From Mastigamoeba balamuthi (Eukaryota > Evosea > Mastigamoebida > Mastigamoebidae), in contig CACRSC010000061.1 in the NCBI GenBank assembly GCA_902651635.1, forward strand, positions 1,988 through 65,987: a stretch of DNA of 64,000 nucleotides, in the 5' to 3' direction. Below are positions 23,514-35,224 of this stretch, piece by piece. The notes below the pieces were generated by a model, which worked only from the letters and a program-made list of their open reading frames with translations, did no database searches and was not told the DNA's origin. The position numbers and the translations under genes were made by a program. Every line of letters begins with the position of its first letter. Positions within the stretch are counted from its first letter, which is position 1.

Positions 23514-25525
23514 ATGGTGCGGGGGTAGCCCTCATCCCGTCTTTTTCTGGTGGTTCAGGGGCTGTCCTTACTCGACTGCAAAAAGAAGCCAAAACGCGAG
23601 TCCCTGACGGGCTGCCCGCCCGCCCCCCCTGCGCAGTCGGTGACCAAGCCGCCAGAGGAGTACGGGCTGCCGCCGGGGTTCCGGCTGACGGACTACACGG
23701 GGCTCAAGGGATGAGGTGCGTGCGCCCTCCACAGCATCGGCAGCACAGGCGCAGCAGCTGACAGGGGCCTCTGCAGGGTGCAAGATCCCTCAGAAGGAGC
23801 TGCTGGGGTTGCTCGAGGGCATCGTGGGCGGCGATGTCCAGGTCGCGGACTGCAGCGTGACGCCCACGCGTACGCCGGGCATTTCGCTGGTTACCACTAC
23901 CGATGTGCGTCGTCGTCGCCCTCTGCCTCTGCCCTCTGCCACGTCACGCCTCTCTTTTCCCACACGGCAATGCCAAGCCCCATACACCCCTCCCCCCCCA
24001 TGCTGCTGTTGCTCCCCTCCCGCCAGCAGCGGCATCTCCGCACAGAGCACACACGCACCCAGGGACAGCGGCACAGGCCACCTCTGGTCACCACCCCCTG
24101 CTATTCAACCGCGAGGGCACCTATTAATACCGCCCTGCCCCCTGCAATGCCAAATGGCGGCCTCGTCGCAGTTCTTCTACCCGCTGATCGACGACCCCTA
24201 CGTCATGGGTCGCATCGGCTGCGCAAACGTCCTCTCCGACCTCTACAGCATGGGCATCACCGAGATTGGTGCACACACACCCCTCCACCCACACAGCACC
24301 ACAGCACCACAGCACCACAGCACCACAGCACATGGGACGAGCCACACCCTGGCGTGCACTCGCGTTAAACTGGGTACCCCTGGGTACCCCTGGGGACACT
24401 CTGGGGGCACTCTGCAGTATGAGCAAACTCATGGGGCACCCCGGGTGTTCCACATTTGCACAGGCGGGGCGGCGGCCTCACCCCGGGTGGTCCCCAGGTC
24501 CACACACCAGGGCGGCTTTCGTCCTGTGCACCACAGCACAACAGCAGCACACCCTTTGCTGGAGCACCATGCACCACCAGCAGAGCACCACACAGTACAA
24601 CCACCAGCACCAGCGCCACCAAGCACCACCAACAGCAGCAGCAGCAGCAGCCACACACGCACACCTTGAGTGCCAGCACCGCACAGCAGCAGGAGAGCAG
24701 CACTGACGGGGGGTGTGGCTGTGGCTGTGGCTGGGGGGCGCGGCAGACACGATGCTGATGCTGCTGGCGGCGTCGGAGCAGGTGCCCCGGGAGCAGCGGG
24801 GCCTCGTGACCAAGCTGCTCATGCAGGGCTTCACCGACATGGCCGCCGCCGCCGGCACCCGCGTCACCGGGGGCCAGAGCGTCCGCAACCCCTGGCCCAT
24901 CATCGGCGGCGTCGCCACCGCCGTCGTCGCCGAGCCCGCCATGATCCGCCCCCACGGCGCCCTCCCCGGCGACGCCCTCGTCCTCACCAAGCCCCTCGGC
25001 GTCCAGGTCGCCGTCAACGCCCACCAGTGGCTCGCCCGCGCCGACCCCCGCGCCCAGCACCTCTTCGACGCCGGCGCTGCCACCCCGGCAGCCGTCGTCG
25101 CCGCCTACGAGGCCGCCGCCGCCTCGATGGCCGCCCTCAACCGCTCGGCCGCCCGCCTCATGCACGCGCACGGCGCCCGCGCGGCCACAGACGTCACGGG
25201 CTTCGGGCTGCTGGGCCACGCGCGCAACCTCGCCCGCGAGCAGCGCGCAGCCGTCGCCCTCGAGATCGACGCGCTGCCCTGCATCGCCGGCACGCCCGCC
25301 GTCAACGCCCTCTACGACTTCGGGCTGGCCCGGGGCGCGGCTGCAGAGACCTCGGGCGGCCTGCTCGTCGCCCTGCCCCCCGGGGCTGCGCAGGCCTTCT
25401 GCGCTGAGCTGGCCGCCGCAGACGGCCGCCCCGCCTGGGTCGTCGGCCGCGTCCTCGCGCGTCCCCCGGGCGCCACCGCCAACGACGCCTACATCGCCGA
25501 GGGCGCCCGCGTGCTCGAGGTCTGA
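23514..25525 (+). CDS. Selenophosphate synthetase, itself a selenoprotein
   Basis: 361-aa SelD/SEPHS that makes selenophosphate from selenide and ATP for Sec-tRNA synthesis. Exons: 23514-23516 (ATG alone, then GTGCGG donor), 23637-23715, 23777-23904, 24172-24268, 24747-25525, exactly in frame. Exon 2 reads [15 protein letters not shown] and joins [10 protein letters not shown]. This matches the SEPHS2 active site MKG-U-GCKVPQ, so the TGA at 23712 is read as selenocysteine. Further matches: [70 protein letters not shown], and [11 protein letters not shown]. The one-codon first exon is an inference; a longer 5' exon further upstream is possible. It shares a divergent promoter with rab14. Confidence 0.9.
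23712..23714 (+). other. Selenocysteine codon (TGA) in selD
   Basis: In-frame TGA between AAG-GGA and the GTGCGT donor, in the motif K-G-U-G-C-K. Family conservation on both sides argues against a true stop. Confidence 0.85.
24269..24746. repeat. Simple repeats in selD intron 4
   Basis: The 478-bp intron carries ACAGCACC repeats (about 24292-24333), GGTACCCCTG repeats (about 24371-24400), CAGCAGCAG runs and TGTGGC repeats near its end. It is unusually long for this window. Confidence 0.7.
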
Positions 25526-25537
25526 CAGAGCCCTCCC

Positions 25538-25552
25538 AGCAGCAGCAGCAGC

Positions 25553-25586
<34 letters not shown>

Positions 25587-25596
25587 GCGGCAGCAG
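25538..25596 (+). repeat. CAG repeat in the selD 3' UTR
   Basis: About 18 near-perfect CAG units with a few CGG variants lie just after the selD stop. CAG/CTG runs also encode polyQ in Sec24, the Ras fusion and the reductase gene. Confidence 0.85.
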
Positions 25597-25644
25597 GGGA
25601 GAGGAGGGCTGGGGAGGGGAGGAGCAGCGAGGGGGGAAGGGGAG

Positions 25645-25730
25645 AGCGGGGCGGAATGAGGGAGAGCGCCCGTCAACGGCTCCCGGCCATCGCTGCGGGG
25701 CCACGGGCGCCCCCGACAGGGCAGAGGGCG
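25645..25730 (+). promoter_or_regulatory. Candidate SECIS element of selD
   Basis: About 130 bp after the stop, ATGA at 25656-25659 is followed by a stem arm containing GCGCCCGT (25666-25673). Unpaired AA lies at 25675-25676, the complementary arm ACGGGCGC at 25703-25710, and GA at 25715-25716. This is the ATGA...AA...GA order of eukaryotic SECIS elements with a perfect 8-bp core. Weak points: AA is about 15 nt from ATGA (11-13 is usual), and I see no strong basal helix outside the quartet. Confidence 0.45.
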
Positions 25731-26120
25731 GGGGGCGCGGCAGAGGGGGGCACGGGGCTGCGGAGAGCGCCCTGACGGCAGTGCAACACCCCAGCAGCTC
25801 CTGGGGCGCATCCCGGCCCTGTGCCCCCCTGCGCCCACGCCGCCCCCTCCTGGGGGGCTGCGCGCCTTCTGCCTTGCCCCGCTCTCTCCTCTCGCCGCGC
25901 TCGCTCTCTCCTCTCTCTGGCCCCCCGACCCCTGCGCTGTGCTGTGCTGTGCCCTTTCGTCTCCCTCTCCCGTCTGTCTCGTAATGCAGCCAAGCCCAAA
26001 TCAGGGTTGAAGATCCATTCGTCGGTCGTAGGTAGATACGCGTATCTATCCGCCCTGCTTTTCTCTTTTTGCTCGACATACAACGCGAACCCGCCGCAAA
26101 GGACACGTCGTTGCACAGCG

Positions 26121-26246
26121 ATGATCACCGAGGAGCAGTGCATGGCCGTGGCGCTGGGCAGCGCCCTCTTCATGCTGGCGCTGCTGCTGTACTCGCTGCT
26201 GCGGCCGCCGCGGAGCCCCCAGGAGGAGGAGCGCCAGCGCCAGCAG

Positions 26247-26287
<41 letters not shown>

Positions 26288-29200
26288 CGAGGGCGAGGAC
26301 GAGGACGAGGCCCCCGCGCAGGCCGCCGCGGGCATACACCGCATCTACGGGTGCGTCGAGTGCGGGCGCCAGCTGCTGCCGGGGGACGCGCGGCGCTCGT
26401 GCACCGTCTGCGCCGACCGCGACCTCTGCGCCCGCTGCTGGCCCGCCTCGCGCCACCCGCACCCCCTCGCCGCCCCCGAGCTCCTCTGCGCGGCCCCCTC
26501 GCGCGCCCTGCTGGCCCGCGCGGCCTCTGCGCGCTGCTCCTGCGCAGCCCTGGCCGCCGCCTTTGCTGCCTACGCGCCGCGGCCCTGCCTGGGCGCCCCT
26601 GCGGCCCCCGGGGGCCCCTACGAGTGGTGGTCCTACGAGCGCGTCGGCAGCACCGCCAGCGCCCTGGGCTGCGGCGCAGGCCTGGCCCCCGGCGACGTCG
26701 TGGGCGTCCTGGGCGCAGCCTCGCGCCAGTGGCTCGTCGCCCAGTACGCGTGCGTCCTGCGGGGCGCCGTCGTGCTGCCCCTGCCCGCCCTGGCGGCCCC
26801 CGAGCACCTCGCGGGCCTCCTGCGCCGCGCGTGGCCCGTCAGCGCCGTCTTCTGCTCGCGCCACCTGCTGGGCGCCCTCGCCGCCGCCCTCGACGCGCTG
26901 CCCGCGGCCCTCGGCGACGTGCGCGTCCACGCCGTCGTGCTCGACGACTGCGCAGAGCCCTACGCCGCGGCCCCGCGCGTCCCCGCGTGCGGCGCCCCCG
27001 CGCGGGCGACGCTGACGGCGTGGGACGAGGCGCTGGCGCGCGGGCGCGAGGCCCCGGCGGCTGCGCGCGAGGCGGTGGCGCAGCGGTCGCCCGAGGACGC
27101 GGCGATGCTGCTGCCGACGAGCGGGACGAGCGGCGGGGAGCCCCGGCTGGTCGTCGTGGCCGACAGGGCCTTTGCGGGGCCCGCGCCGTCGGCGGCCGTG
27201 GCGGCGTCGCCCGAGGCCGAGGTCGTGCTGGCCTTCGAGCCCCCGCGCCAGTCGCTCGCGACGCTGCGCCGCGGCGGCCGCATCGGCCTCTGGGGCGGCG
27301 CCCTCGACCGCCTGCTCGACGACGCCCGCGCGCTGCGCCCCACCGTCGTGGGCGCCACGCCGACCTTCTGGAACGGCCTGCACGCGCAGTTCCTCCTCGA
27401 GCTCGAGGAGCTCTGCGCGGCCAACGACAGCAGTGAGCGGGAGAGGCTGCGGGGGAAGCTGCTGAGGCGGTGGCGCAAGCAGCGGGTGCTGGGCAACAGG
27501 CTGGCGCTGGCCATCACCGGGGGCGCGCGGGTGTCGGCGGCGGTGCTCGAGTGGATGCGCGGGGCGCTGGGCTGCGTCGTCGTCGACGGCTACGGCTGCA
27601 CCGAGTGCGGGGCGCTGGCGGGCAACGCGGCGGTGCACGAGGGCGTGGCGCTGCGGCTCGTCGACTGCCCCGAGCTGGGCTACCTCACCACCGACGCCCC
27701 GCACCCGCGCGGCGAGATCGTAGCCCACACGGCCGGCATGTCGCCGGGCTACTACCACGACCCGCTCCTCACCGCCGAGCGCTTCCGCTGCATCGGCGGC
27801 CGCCGCTACTTCCTCACCGGCGACATCGGCGAGCTCGTCGACGGCGCCGTCCGCGTCATCGACAGGAAGTCCTCCGTCTTCAAGGTGTGTGCGCCCCTGC
27901 CCGCCCCTCCTCTCCCCTCTGGAGCTCACCCGCGTCGCCGCGCAGCTGTCGCAGGGCGTCTTCGTGGCCCCCGAGCCCCTCGAGGCGCTCTACGCCGCCA
28001 GCCCGCTGGTCGCGCAGGTGTTTATCTACTGCGGCAGTGCCCTCGACTCGGCCGTCAGCGCCGTCGTCGTGCCCGCGGGGCCGCTGGCCGCGCGCGGCCT
28101 GCCCGACGCCCAGTGCGCCGACCTCGTGCGCCGCGACTTCGCTGCCCTCCTCGAGCGCGCGTCCGGCAGGCCGTGGGAGCTCCCCGCCCGCATCGCCATC
28201 GAGCGCGAGCCCTTCACGCAGGCCAACGGCCTCCTGGCCAGCGGCGACAAGCTCTGCCGCCCGGCCCTCCTCGCCAGGTACCGCCACGGCGATGACGACG
28301 GCGCCACCACTGCCGCGGGTGCCCCGCAGCCGCAGCCGCAGCCGCCGCGGGAGGAGCAGCTCGAGGGGCTGTGCGCGGGGCTGCAGGAGGTCGTGCGGAG
28401 GTCGCTGTCGGTGGCCGAGGGGCGGGAGCTGCGGGCGGGGGAGAGCCTTGCGGCGCTGGGGGCCGACAGCATGCGGCTGGCCCTGCTGGCCGCCCAGCTG
28501 CGCCAGCGCTTCCACTCGCGCCTCACGCTGCCGCAGCTGGCGGCCCTGCCGACGCTGGGCGACCTGCAGGACGCCCTCTTCGGCTGCCCCGTCGCCAGCA
28601 CCGCCCGCGCCGTCGACTGGGCCGCCGAGGTGCAGGCCCAGTGGGACGCCCTCGTCGCCCGCGTGCCCCGCGCGGCGCCCGAGCCCGCCGGGGCCACGGC
28701 GGCGCTGCTGACGGGCGCCACGGGGTTCCTGGGGGCGTTCCTGCTGGCCGACCTGCTGCGCGCGGGCTACAGCCGCGTGCACTGCGTCGCCCGCGCGCGC
28801 GACGACGGCGACGCCCGCCAGCGCGTGCTCGCCAACCTGCGCTACTTCGGCATCGCGCTCAGCGACGCGGACCTCGCGCGCGTGTCGGCGCTGTGCGGCG
28901 ACGTCTCGCAGCCCCGCATGGGCCTCTGCGACGCGGCCCTCGCCGAGCTGCGCGCCTCTGTGCGCGCGGTCTTCCACGCGGCCGCCGTCGTCAACGCCGC
29001 CCTCGACTACGCGGGGCACCGGCCGGCCAACGTGGCGGGCACCCGCGAGGCCCTGGCGCTGGCGCTCGAGTGCGGCGCAGCGCTCGTGCACGTGTCGACG
29101 GCCGGCGTGCTGGCGGGCAGCGGCGTGGCGGCGGAGGAGGGCCCCGTGCCGCCCGGGGCGCTGGGGGCGCTGGGGGGCTACGCGCAGAGCAAGTGGGTGG

Positions 29201-29886
29201 CCGAGGCGCTGGTGCTGCGCGCCGCAGAGCGCCTGCCCGGGGCGCGCGTGTGCGTGTTCCGGCCGGCGACCATCGGCGGCGACAGCGCCTCGGGGGCGTC
29301 GAACCCGCGGGACTCTGTGGGGCTGCTGCTCTGCGGCCTCGTCTCCGAGGGCGTCTGCTGCACAGACCCCGACACGCCGCTGCCGACGCGCTACAACATC
29401 GCCGCCGTCGACTGGGTCGCCCGCTGCGTCGTCGAGGTGGCCCACGGCGCCTGCGTGGCGTCGGTGCCCGCGTGCGCTGCCCCGGAGGTGGTGGGCAGGG
29501 GCGTGTACCACCTGGCCAACAGGGAGCCCCTGGCGCTGCGCAACCTCGTCGCCCTGATGGACGCCGCGGGGTTCCCGCTGCAGCGCCTCAGCAGCAGCGA
29601 GTTCAGGGCGCGCGTCGAGGCTGTCGCCGACCCCGCCAGCCCGCTCTTCCTCTTCAAGTCGGTGCTCTGCTGGGGCTCCTACGCCACGCCCGAGGAGGGG
29701 GCGGCAGCGGCGCAGCAGCAGCAGCAGCAGGAGGGGGCGCTGGGGGACGCGAGGACGTGCGAGGCCATGGCGGAGCTGCACAGGGGCTCGCGGACGTTCC
29801 ATTCGCCCCGGTGCCCGCAGATCACTGTGGACTACGTGCAGAGGGTCCTGGTGTTCATGAAGGCCAAGGGCATGATCAAGGCCTAG
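26121..29886 (+). CDS. ZZ-finger acyl-adenylating carrier-protein reductase
   Basis: 1234-aa single-chain enzyme; exons 26121-27884 and 27946-29886, in frame (donor GTGTGT). N-terminal membrane anchor (about VALGSALFMLALLLYSLL), polyQ and acidic linker, then a ZZ-like zinc finger (CVECGRQLLPGD, CTVCADRDLCARCW, HPHPL). Next an acyl-CoA-synthetase-type adenylation domain (LLPTSGTSG, DGYGCTECG, YFLTGDIGELVDG, IDRKSSVFK). Then a carrier domain with the phosphopantetheine Ser in LGADSMRLALL, and a thioester reductase (TGATGFLGAFLL NADPH loop, YAQSKWVAE). This A-T-R order is that of carboxylic acid reductases and Lys2. The predicted reaction is ATP- and NADPH-dependent reduction of a fatty or other carboxylic acid to aldehyde at a membrane surface. 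The substrate is unknown. A ZZ finger in front of this module is unusual. Confidence 0.85.
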
Positions 29887-30885
29887 CTGGGGGCTGTGGC
29901 CTGCATGCAGCTCGTGAACGCAATCCAAGCCAACACGGCATAGCAATCAAACACACCCCTGTGTCCCAGACTTGCTCTGTTGCCGCTGAGCTGTGCGCAC
30001 ATGTACAGTAGTAAACCACTCTGCGTTGGGCCCCTACCACCGATGCAACAGGGTTGCCGCCAGGTCAGCGGAGACAGTGTCCGGCTTCGGACGGTGGTAG
30101 GGACGGCGACGAGGACGAGGACGCGGATGGATACGTGGTCCCGGTGCTGGCGGCGCTAAGTGCAAAATGAAGAGCGCAGCTCGATTTGAGTGGGTCAGGG
30201 CAGATGCAGTGCTCTCTCACCTCAGAGAGCGGTTGGGCTGTGTTGCGGGGGGATGTGCCTGACCCTGGCACATCGGCTCCTGCGCGAGGCACAGACATCC
30301 GACCGTGAATGAAGAAGCAACTCGCACAGGCAAGCCGCTGGGGCAGGGCCACACAGTCGTCAGGCGCTCGAGATGGAAGACTCGCTGGCCTCGCAGCCTT
30401 AGCCTTTCTGGCCTTCACGGCCATGTCCTCCCCGCCTTCTTGCCTCTGCTCCTCTTATTCCTCGATTGCGGCCTGCGAAAGTGGCTGTGGTGCTTCTCCT
30501 CTGTTTCCTGAGGCAGATGTGCTCTGGGTTCCTGCGCGAGGCGAGGGTACCAGATGGCACTCGCGCCTGTAGGTACACAGGCGCGGTGGTCGGGTGGGGT
30601 CGGCCACTGCCGGCCAGCTACAGTAACGTGCGCTCGGACAGCTTCGGAGATGGGGAGTAGGAGTAGGATACTCTGCCTCGTGGGCCCTTCGAGGCCGTCC
30701 GGGAGATGCCCACCGAGGGTACTCAACAACAACTCAAACGCATTGGTGGTGCGTTATCTGGTCTGGGAGGGAACCGTGGGCAGCTGCACGAGTACAGGGA
30801 AGCCGACAGAGCCCTGTCTATTAACAACGTCGTTGTGCCCCAAGGTCACCAGGGCATGTGCGTTCGTTTGGGTTGTGATGCTTGA
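29887..30885. other. Convergent intergenic region, about 1 kb
   Basis: Lies between the 3' ends of the reductase (plus) and the fibrinogen-like gene (minus). Short open frames on both strands carry no recognisable domain. Part of it may be 3' UTR. Confidence 0.4.
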
Positions 30886-32869
30886 TCACTTGAGCCAGAT
30901 GGCCCCCCACTCGTATGGGGTGGTTGCGTCGTTCCAGAACGGCTTCGCGGGGTCCCCGTTGTACTGTGCATTGCCACCGCCCCAGTAGCATCCGATGCAG
31001 CAGCCCGAGTACCACCACGGCACTCCACCGAAGATCAACGAGCAGCTTCCAGCGAGAGTATCGTGGTCCTGGTCCTTTGTGGACAGGAGCCTGTTGTTCC
31101 CGAGGGTCCACAGCCCTGGAAGGTCCCCTGAGGGAGTGCCTGGGGCTTGCTGCGTGGTGAGGCAGAGGGGCAGCCGTCAGTGCCTCTGAGATCGGGAACA
31201 CAGGAGGGCGGCGTACACGCGGGTTGGAGAGGTGGATGGCGTAGTAGTCGCCCTCGCTCATCACGAAGTCGAAGAGCGCCTGCTTCACGACCGCCTCGGG
31301 CCCAGATCCCATCTGGAGGAACACAGTGCGGCCGATAAGGTGCCAGTACTTGACACCCAGCCAGTAGTCAAAGCTCGTGAGGCCGCTGATCAGCACTCCC
31401 GTGAAGGTCGCGTTGTTCACGGCCTCCTTCCACTCGGGCGTGGGCTCCACCGTCCAGGGGCTGTTGAGGACGGCCAGCGTCCAGCCGCCCGGGGTGCCGC
31501 CGAGGAACTGCGTGGCCATGTCGCACCACGTCTCGGCCACGTAGCCCGCAACGCGTATCCTGTACGCCCCGCCGCCTGCGTCGCCCGCATAGAGGTACCT
31601 GCTGTCCACGGGCCTCCTGTACAGCTCGCACGACGCCGCGTAGGTGCCGTCGGTCCACTGGCGGTACCCGTCGCCCGAGAGGCGTATCGTCCGCTGCTCA
31701 GCGCAGGCGCCGCCCACGCACCGGCCCGACTCGCAGTCCCAGTCTGCGGTGCACCGCGTGCCGGCCGGGCACCCCGGGCACCAGCCCCCTCCGCAGTCCG
31801 CCTCGACCTCGTTGCCGTTCCTGGTCCCGTCGGAGCAGGTCGCTGCCCTCCGGGGTCAGGGCCGTCCTGCTGGGCGTGAGGAGCAGAGGGAACCAGCGCA
31901 CCTGCCCTGCAGACGCCCTGCACGCAGACAGCGCTCGCGCAGTCCTCCGGGGCCGCGCAGTGCCTCCCGTCGCCGCAGCGGCCGGGGCAGAGTCCGCCGC
32001 AGTCGTCGTCGGTCTCTGCGCCGTTGCGGGCCCCGTCGTCGCAGGCCGGGGCCGCGCACGTGCCGCCCCTGCACGAGCTGCTTGCGCAGTCCGCCGGCCC
32101 CGAGCAGCGCTTCCCGTCGGCGCACCTCTCGGGGCACTGCTGCCCGCCACAGTCCACGTCTGTCTCGCCGGCGTTGCGGACGCCGTCGGTGCACGTCGGG
32201 GGCGCGCAGGTGCCGTTGGCGACGCTGGTGTCGTTGGTGACGTTGGTGTCGTTGGCCAGCGCGGCCTCGGGCGGCACAGCGCACACGCCCGACGCGCAGT
32301 CGGAGCCCCGGGCGCACATGGCCCAGTCGGGGCACGCGCCGCAGCGGCCGGGGCCGCCGCAGTCGACGTCGGTCTCGAGACCGTTGCGGACGCGGTCGTC
32401 GCAGGTCGCCGAGGCGCAGATGCCGACGTCCTCGGCGCAGACGCCCGCCGCGCACTCGGCACCGCTCGAGCACACGAGGGCGTCGTACCACGTCTCCAGC
32501 GCCTGCACGCGCGCGCTGGATGACACGAGGGCGATGCGCAGCTCGGCGACCAGGGACTCGAGGGCTGCCGTCCGTGCCGACTGCTCCGCGCGCAGCGACT
32601 CGAGGGCGGCCTGCACAGCCGCAAGGCCCGCGGGGAGGCCGCCCAGCAGCGCCACGCTGGCCTCCAGGGCCGAGACGCGAGCGGGCAGTCCAGGGGAGTC
32701 CGCGGCAGAGCGGGGCTCGAGGGCATGGGCTTCGCCGGAAGCCACTGCGGACGAGGAGGGCAACTGCGACGGAGAGCGAATGTTACGACGGCAAAAGAGC
32801 GGGAGGGATGGGCGGACTGGCACGCACAGCAGCAACGAGAAGGAGCAAGACCAGAGGGACGCCCCTCAT
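30886..32869 (-). CDS. Secreted fibrinogen-like protein with Cys-rich repeats
   Basis: 585 aa; exons (minus) 32869-32828, 32763-31902, 31842-31219, 31115-30886, exactly in frame. Exon 1 is only a signal peptide ([14 protein letters not shown]). A coiled-coil of about 60 residues follows ([20 protein letters not shown]...). Then come four repeats of the pattern CxDGxRNGxETDxDCGGxxCxxRCxxGxxC..DCxSxxC. The C-terminal half resembles a fibrinogen-related domain: [55 protein letters not shown], and GAIWLK. This suggests an oligomeric secreted or surface lectin/adhesin. The FReD calcium and acetyl-group residues cannot be judged here. A decayed copy of its 5' end lies at 43498-43640 next to another family A gene. 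Confidence 0.75.
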
Positions 32870-33478
32870 GGAAGGTGTGCAGGTTGGCAGTGCTAGGTGT
32901 TGGCTCTGCTCGGGTCACTCCAGCAGTTGTGAATCTCTCGGCACACGAGCAGCAGCCCAAAGCCCCCGGGAAAAAGCGAAAGAGAATTGCAGCAGAAAAA
33001 GGAACAGATGACGCAGGGCGCGGTGCTGGAACTGCCGAGGAGCAATGCTCACACGGCATTGGAAATGCAAGAGGTGGTGCACAGCACGGTCAAGGGCGAT
33101 GAGATCGCCCCCGTGTCGCCAGTGCTGCTGCAGGTCGTCACAGTCTCTTATGTCCTCAGTGTGGCTCGCTGGGCCAGCGGTGGCGTCGCAGAGCACTCCC
33201 TGTGGCCGACGGGCTTCCTGATGGCACACGGCCTCCGGCATCAGCAATGTTGGGTGCGCTGCTCTACTGAGTTGAAGGGCGATGGAATGAGTGATATTTC
33301 GTGGGGGCTGCTGCCTGCTGCTGGCGCCAGTTTAGCGCATGCAGTTGAGGGAGGCTCGCATTCTCGCCCAGCAGTCCTTTGTGAAGAGTGCTCATCGAGA
33401 GAGGCCCGCCTGCTTGCAGGCCCGATCAAAAAGCTCCCCGGACTTGCACCGTAACAGCGGCCAGACAGACAGTGTCAG
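32870..33478. other. Spacer between family A copy 1 and the fibrinogen-like gene
   Basis: 609 bp, likely promoter of the fibrinogen-like gene plus the 3' flank of family A. Parts (for example TTCTCGCCCAGCAGTC) recur at 43377, showing the pair was duplicated as a block. Confidence 0.5.
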
Positions 33479-34977
33479 TTACGTCAGGTCGATGACCTCG
33501 CCGCTGCGCAGCGGGTTCTGCGGCGGAGCGCCTGGGACGGGGCGCTTGAGCACGCGGACCTGAGGCACAGCGGCAGAGCCCATGAGGGCCACGTAGCTGT
33601 CGCCGGCCCAGGCCACGGCCACGTCCCTCGTCCCCTCACGCGCCTCGCGGGGCTCAAACGCCCACCTGCTGCCGCCCACCACGACGCTCAGCCGCACCCC
33701 GAACGCCCTGGCCACCTCCTGCAGCCTCTGCGCCACCGTGCCGGTGTCCTCGCGCTGCTGGTGGTGGTGACCGCGGGGGTGCCAGAGGGTCTCCACCACA
33801 AAATGCAGCCGCTCGCTCAGCAGCAGCGCCACCGCCAGCGCCCGCGACAGGCCGCCGTCGGCCTCGCCCGCAGAGTCGGTGTCCACCACGTGAGCGCCGC
33901 CGAGGGCCGCGCACAGGGCGCCCGTGTCGCAGGGCGCGGCGGCAGCGCTCTGCACGAAGGCGGACGAGGACGCGGGCACCCGCTCCACCGCAGACCTCGG
34001 CAGGCCCACAGCGAGCGCCCCCTGAGCCCCAGACAGCGCGCTGCGGGGCAGCAGCTTGCAGTCGGCTGCGAGGGCAGCGCGCCCGATGTCGTCGACGCGG
34101 TCGAAGAGGTCGAGGCCGTAGACGACGCGCACGGACCCAAGCAGAGCGACCACAGAGCACACCAGGAGGTCCGGTAGCGCGTGGCCCTCAAACGCCTCAA
34201 CGGCCACTGCCGCTCCAGGTGCAGAGGGCGCCTCCTCCACATGGGCAGCTCTTGGAGTGCTGGGGATGAGGCCGAGCGCCTGCATCTCCTTCGTGGTCTT
34301 GTAGTCGACGTAGAGGTCCACGACGCGTTCGTGGAAGTCGAGCGCGAACACCGGGTCGGAACTCTCACTGAGGGTGTTGCCCAGCCTCGTGGTTGCCACT
34401 GTGGTCGCTCTCTCCGCTCCCACAGCGTCGCTCTTGCTGGCCTGCACAAACTCGGTTCTGGGGGACTGGGAGGACTCCATCTTCTCGCCCTTTGTGACAC
34501 GCGAGAAGAGGGCCCTGATGGTTCCCAGCTGCCGCCTGCGGTCGTCGCTGAGGGGGCTGTCCCGCGGCAGGCAGGGCAGGCTGAACAGCAGCTCCCAGGT
34601 GCTGTGCTTGCCCAGGAAGCCCTCGACGACTGTCGTCTTCCCGCCGGCCACGATGGGGCAGAGGTGCATCCGCTCGCCATCGACCCACAGGTCCACACCT
34701 GCGCAGTGACACTGCTTCTCAGTTGTCGCCCGCGCCGAGTGCCAGAGGCCCTCGCACCAACATCGAAGGGGTTGTCGTTGGAGAGGCGGAGCTGGTACGG
34801 GGTGACGCGCCAGTGGGGGTCGACCTCGGGGCCGTGGGGCGTGGCCCTCTGCTCCGTCGTCTCACGGCTCTGGGGCGTCTCCAGGCTCGCCTCCACTATC
34901 GTGCGCCCTCCCAGCCTGTACTCGCGCAGGGCCTGACCGCCCACAAGGACCTCCAGACCGCACCTGTGCTCCTTCAT
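33479..34977 (-). CDS. Family A protein, copy 1 (unknown function)
   Basis: 479 aa; exons 34977-34758 and 34698-33479, donor GTGCGA, in frame. It begins MKEHRCGLEVLVGGQALREY...RTIVEASLE and ...HWRVTPYQLRLSNDNPFDV, then LWVDGERMHL...TTVVEGFLG. This resembles the small beta-sandwich in which VEV-VGG-EY is followed by YQLRVxN and VDG (DUF7918-like). The C-terminal half has TDSAGEADGGLSRALAVALL and, later, RLQEVARAFGVRLSVVVGG...DVAVAWAGDSYVAL. The spacing recalls OTU proteases, but the Cys (DGGL) and His (SY) positions are not conserved. Three intact copies here, and broken ones, indicate an expanding family. The role is unknown. Confidence 0.7.
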
Positions 34978-35224
34978 CTCTGAGGGACAGCTGAGGCAGT
35001 CCCGCTGATATCAACTGATTGATACACAAATCTTCTGATTCCGTTACCAGTAAGAATGACCTTGGACTGGAGTCAGGACTTCAGGAAAGTAGTGTAGCAT
35101 AAACAGGAATCTCGTGGTGTGGTAGCAAGAAGGATAGAAGTACACTGCTTCTCAGAGAAGCAATGCTGAGTGCTGTAGGTCCTCGCACTGATACCGTTGT
35201 GTTTTCCTCTTCTCCAACAGCATC

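Noticed and set aside
23712-23714. Premature stop making selD a pseudogene
   Set aside because: The TGA occupies the exact selenocysteine position of SEPHS2, and coding constraint continues through three further exons.
27880-29946. 688-codon minus-strand open frame across the reductase gene
   Set aside because: Antisense shadow of the conserved carrier and reductase domains; no family motifs of its own.
29887-30885. Additional genes between the reductase and the fibrinogen-like gene
   Set aside because: Open frames up to about 144 codons exist on both strands but have no start context, splice partners or recognisable motifs.
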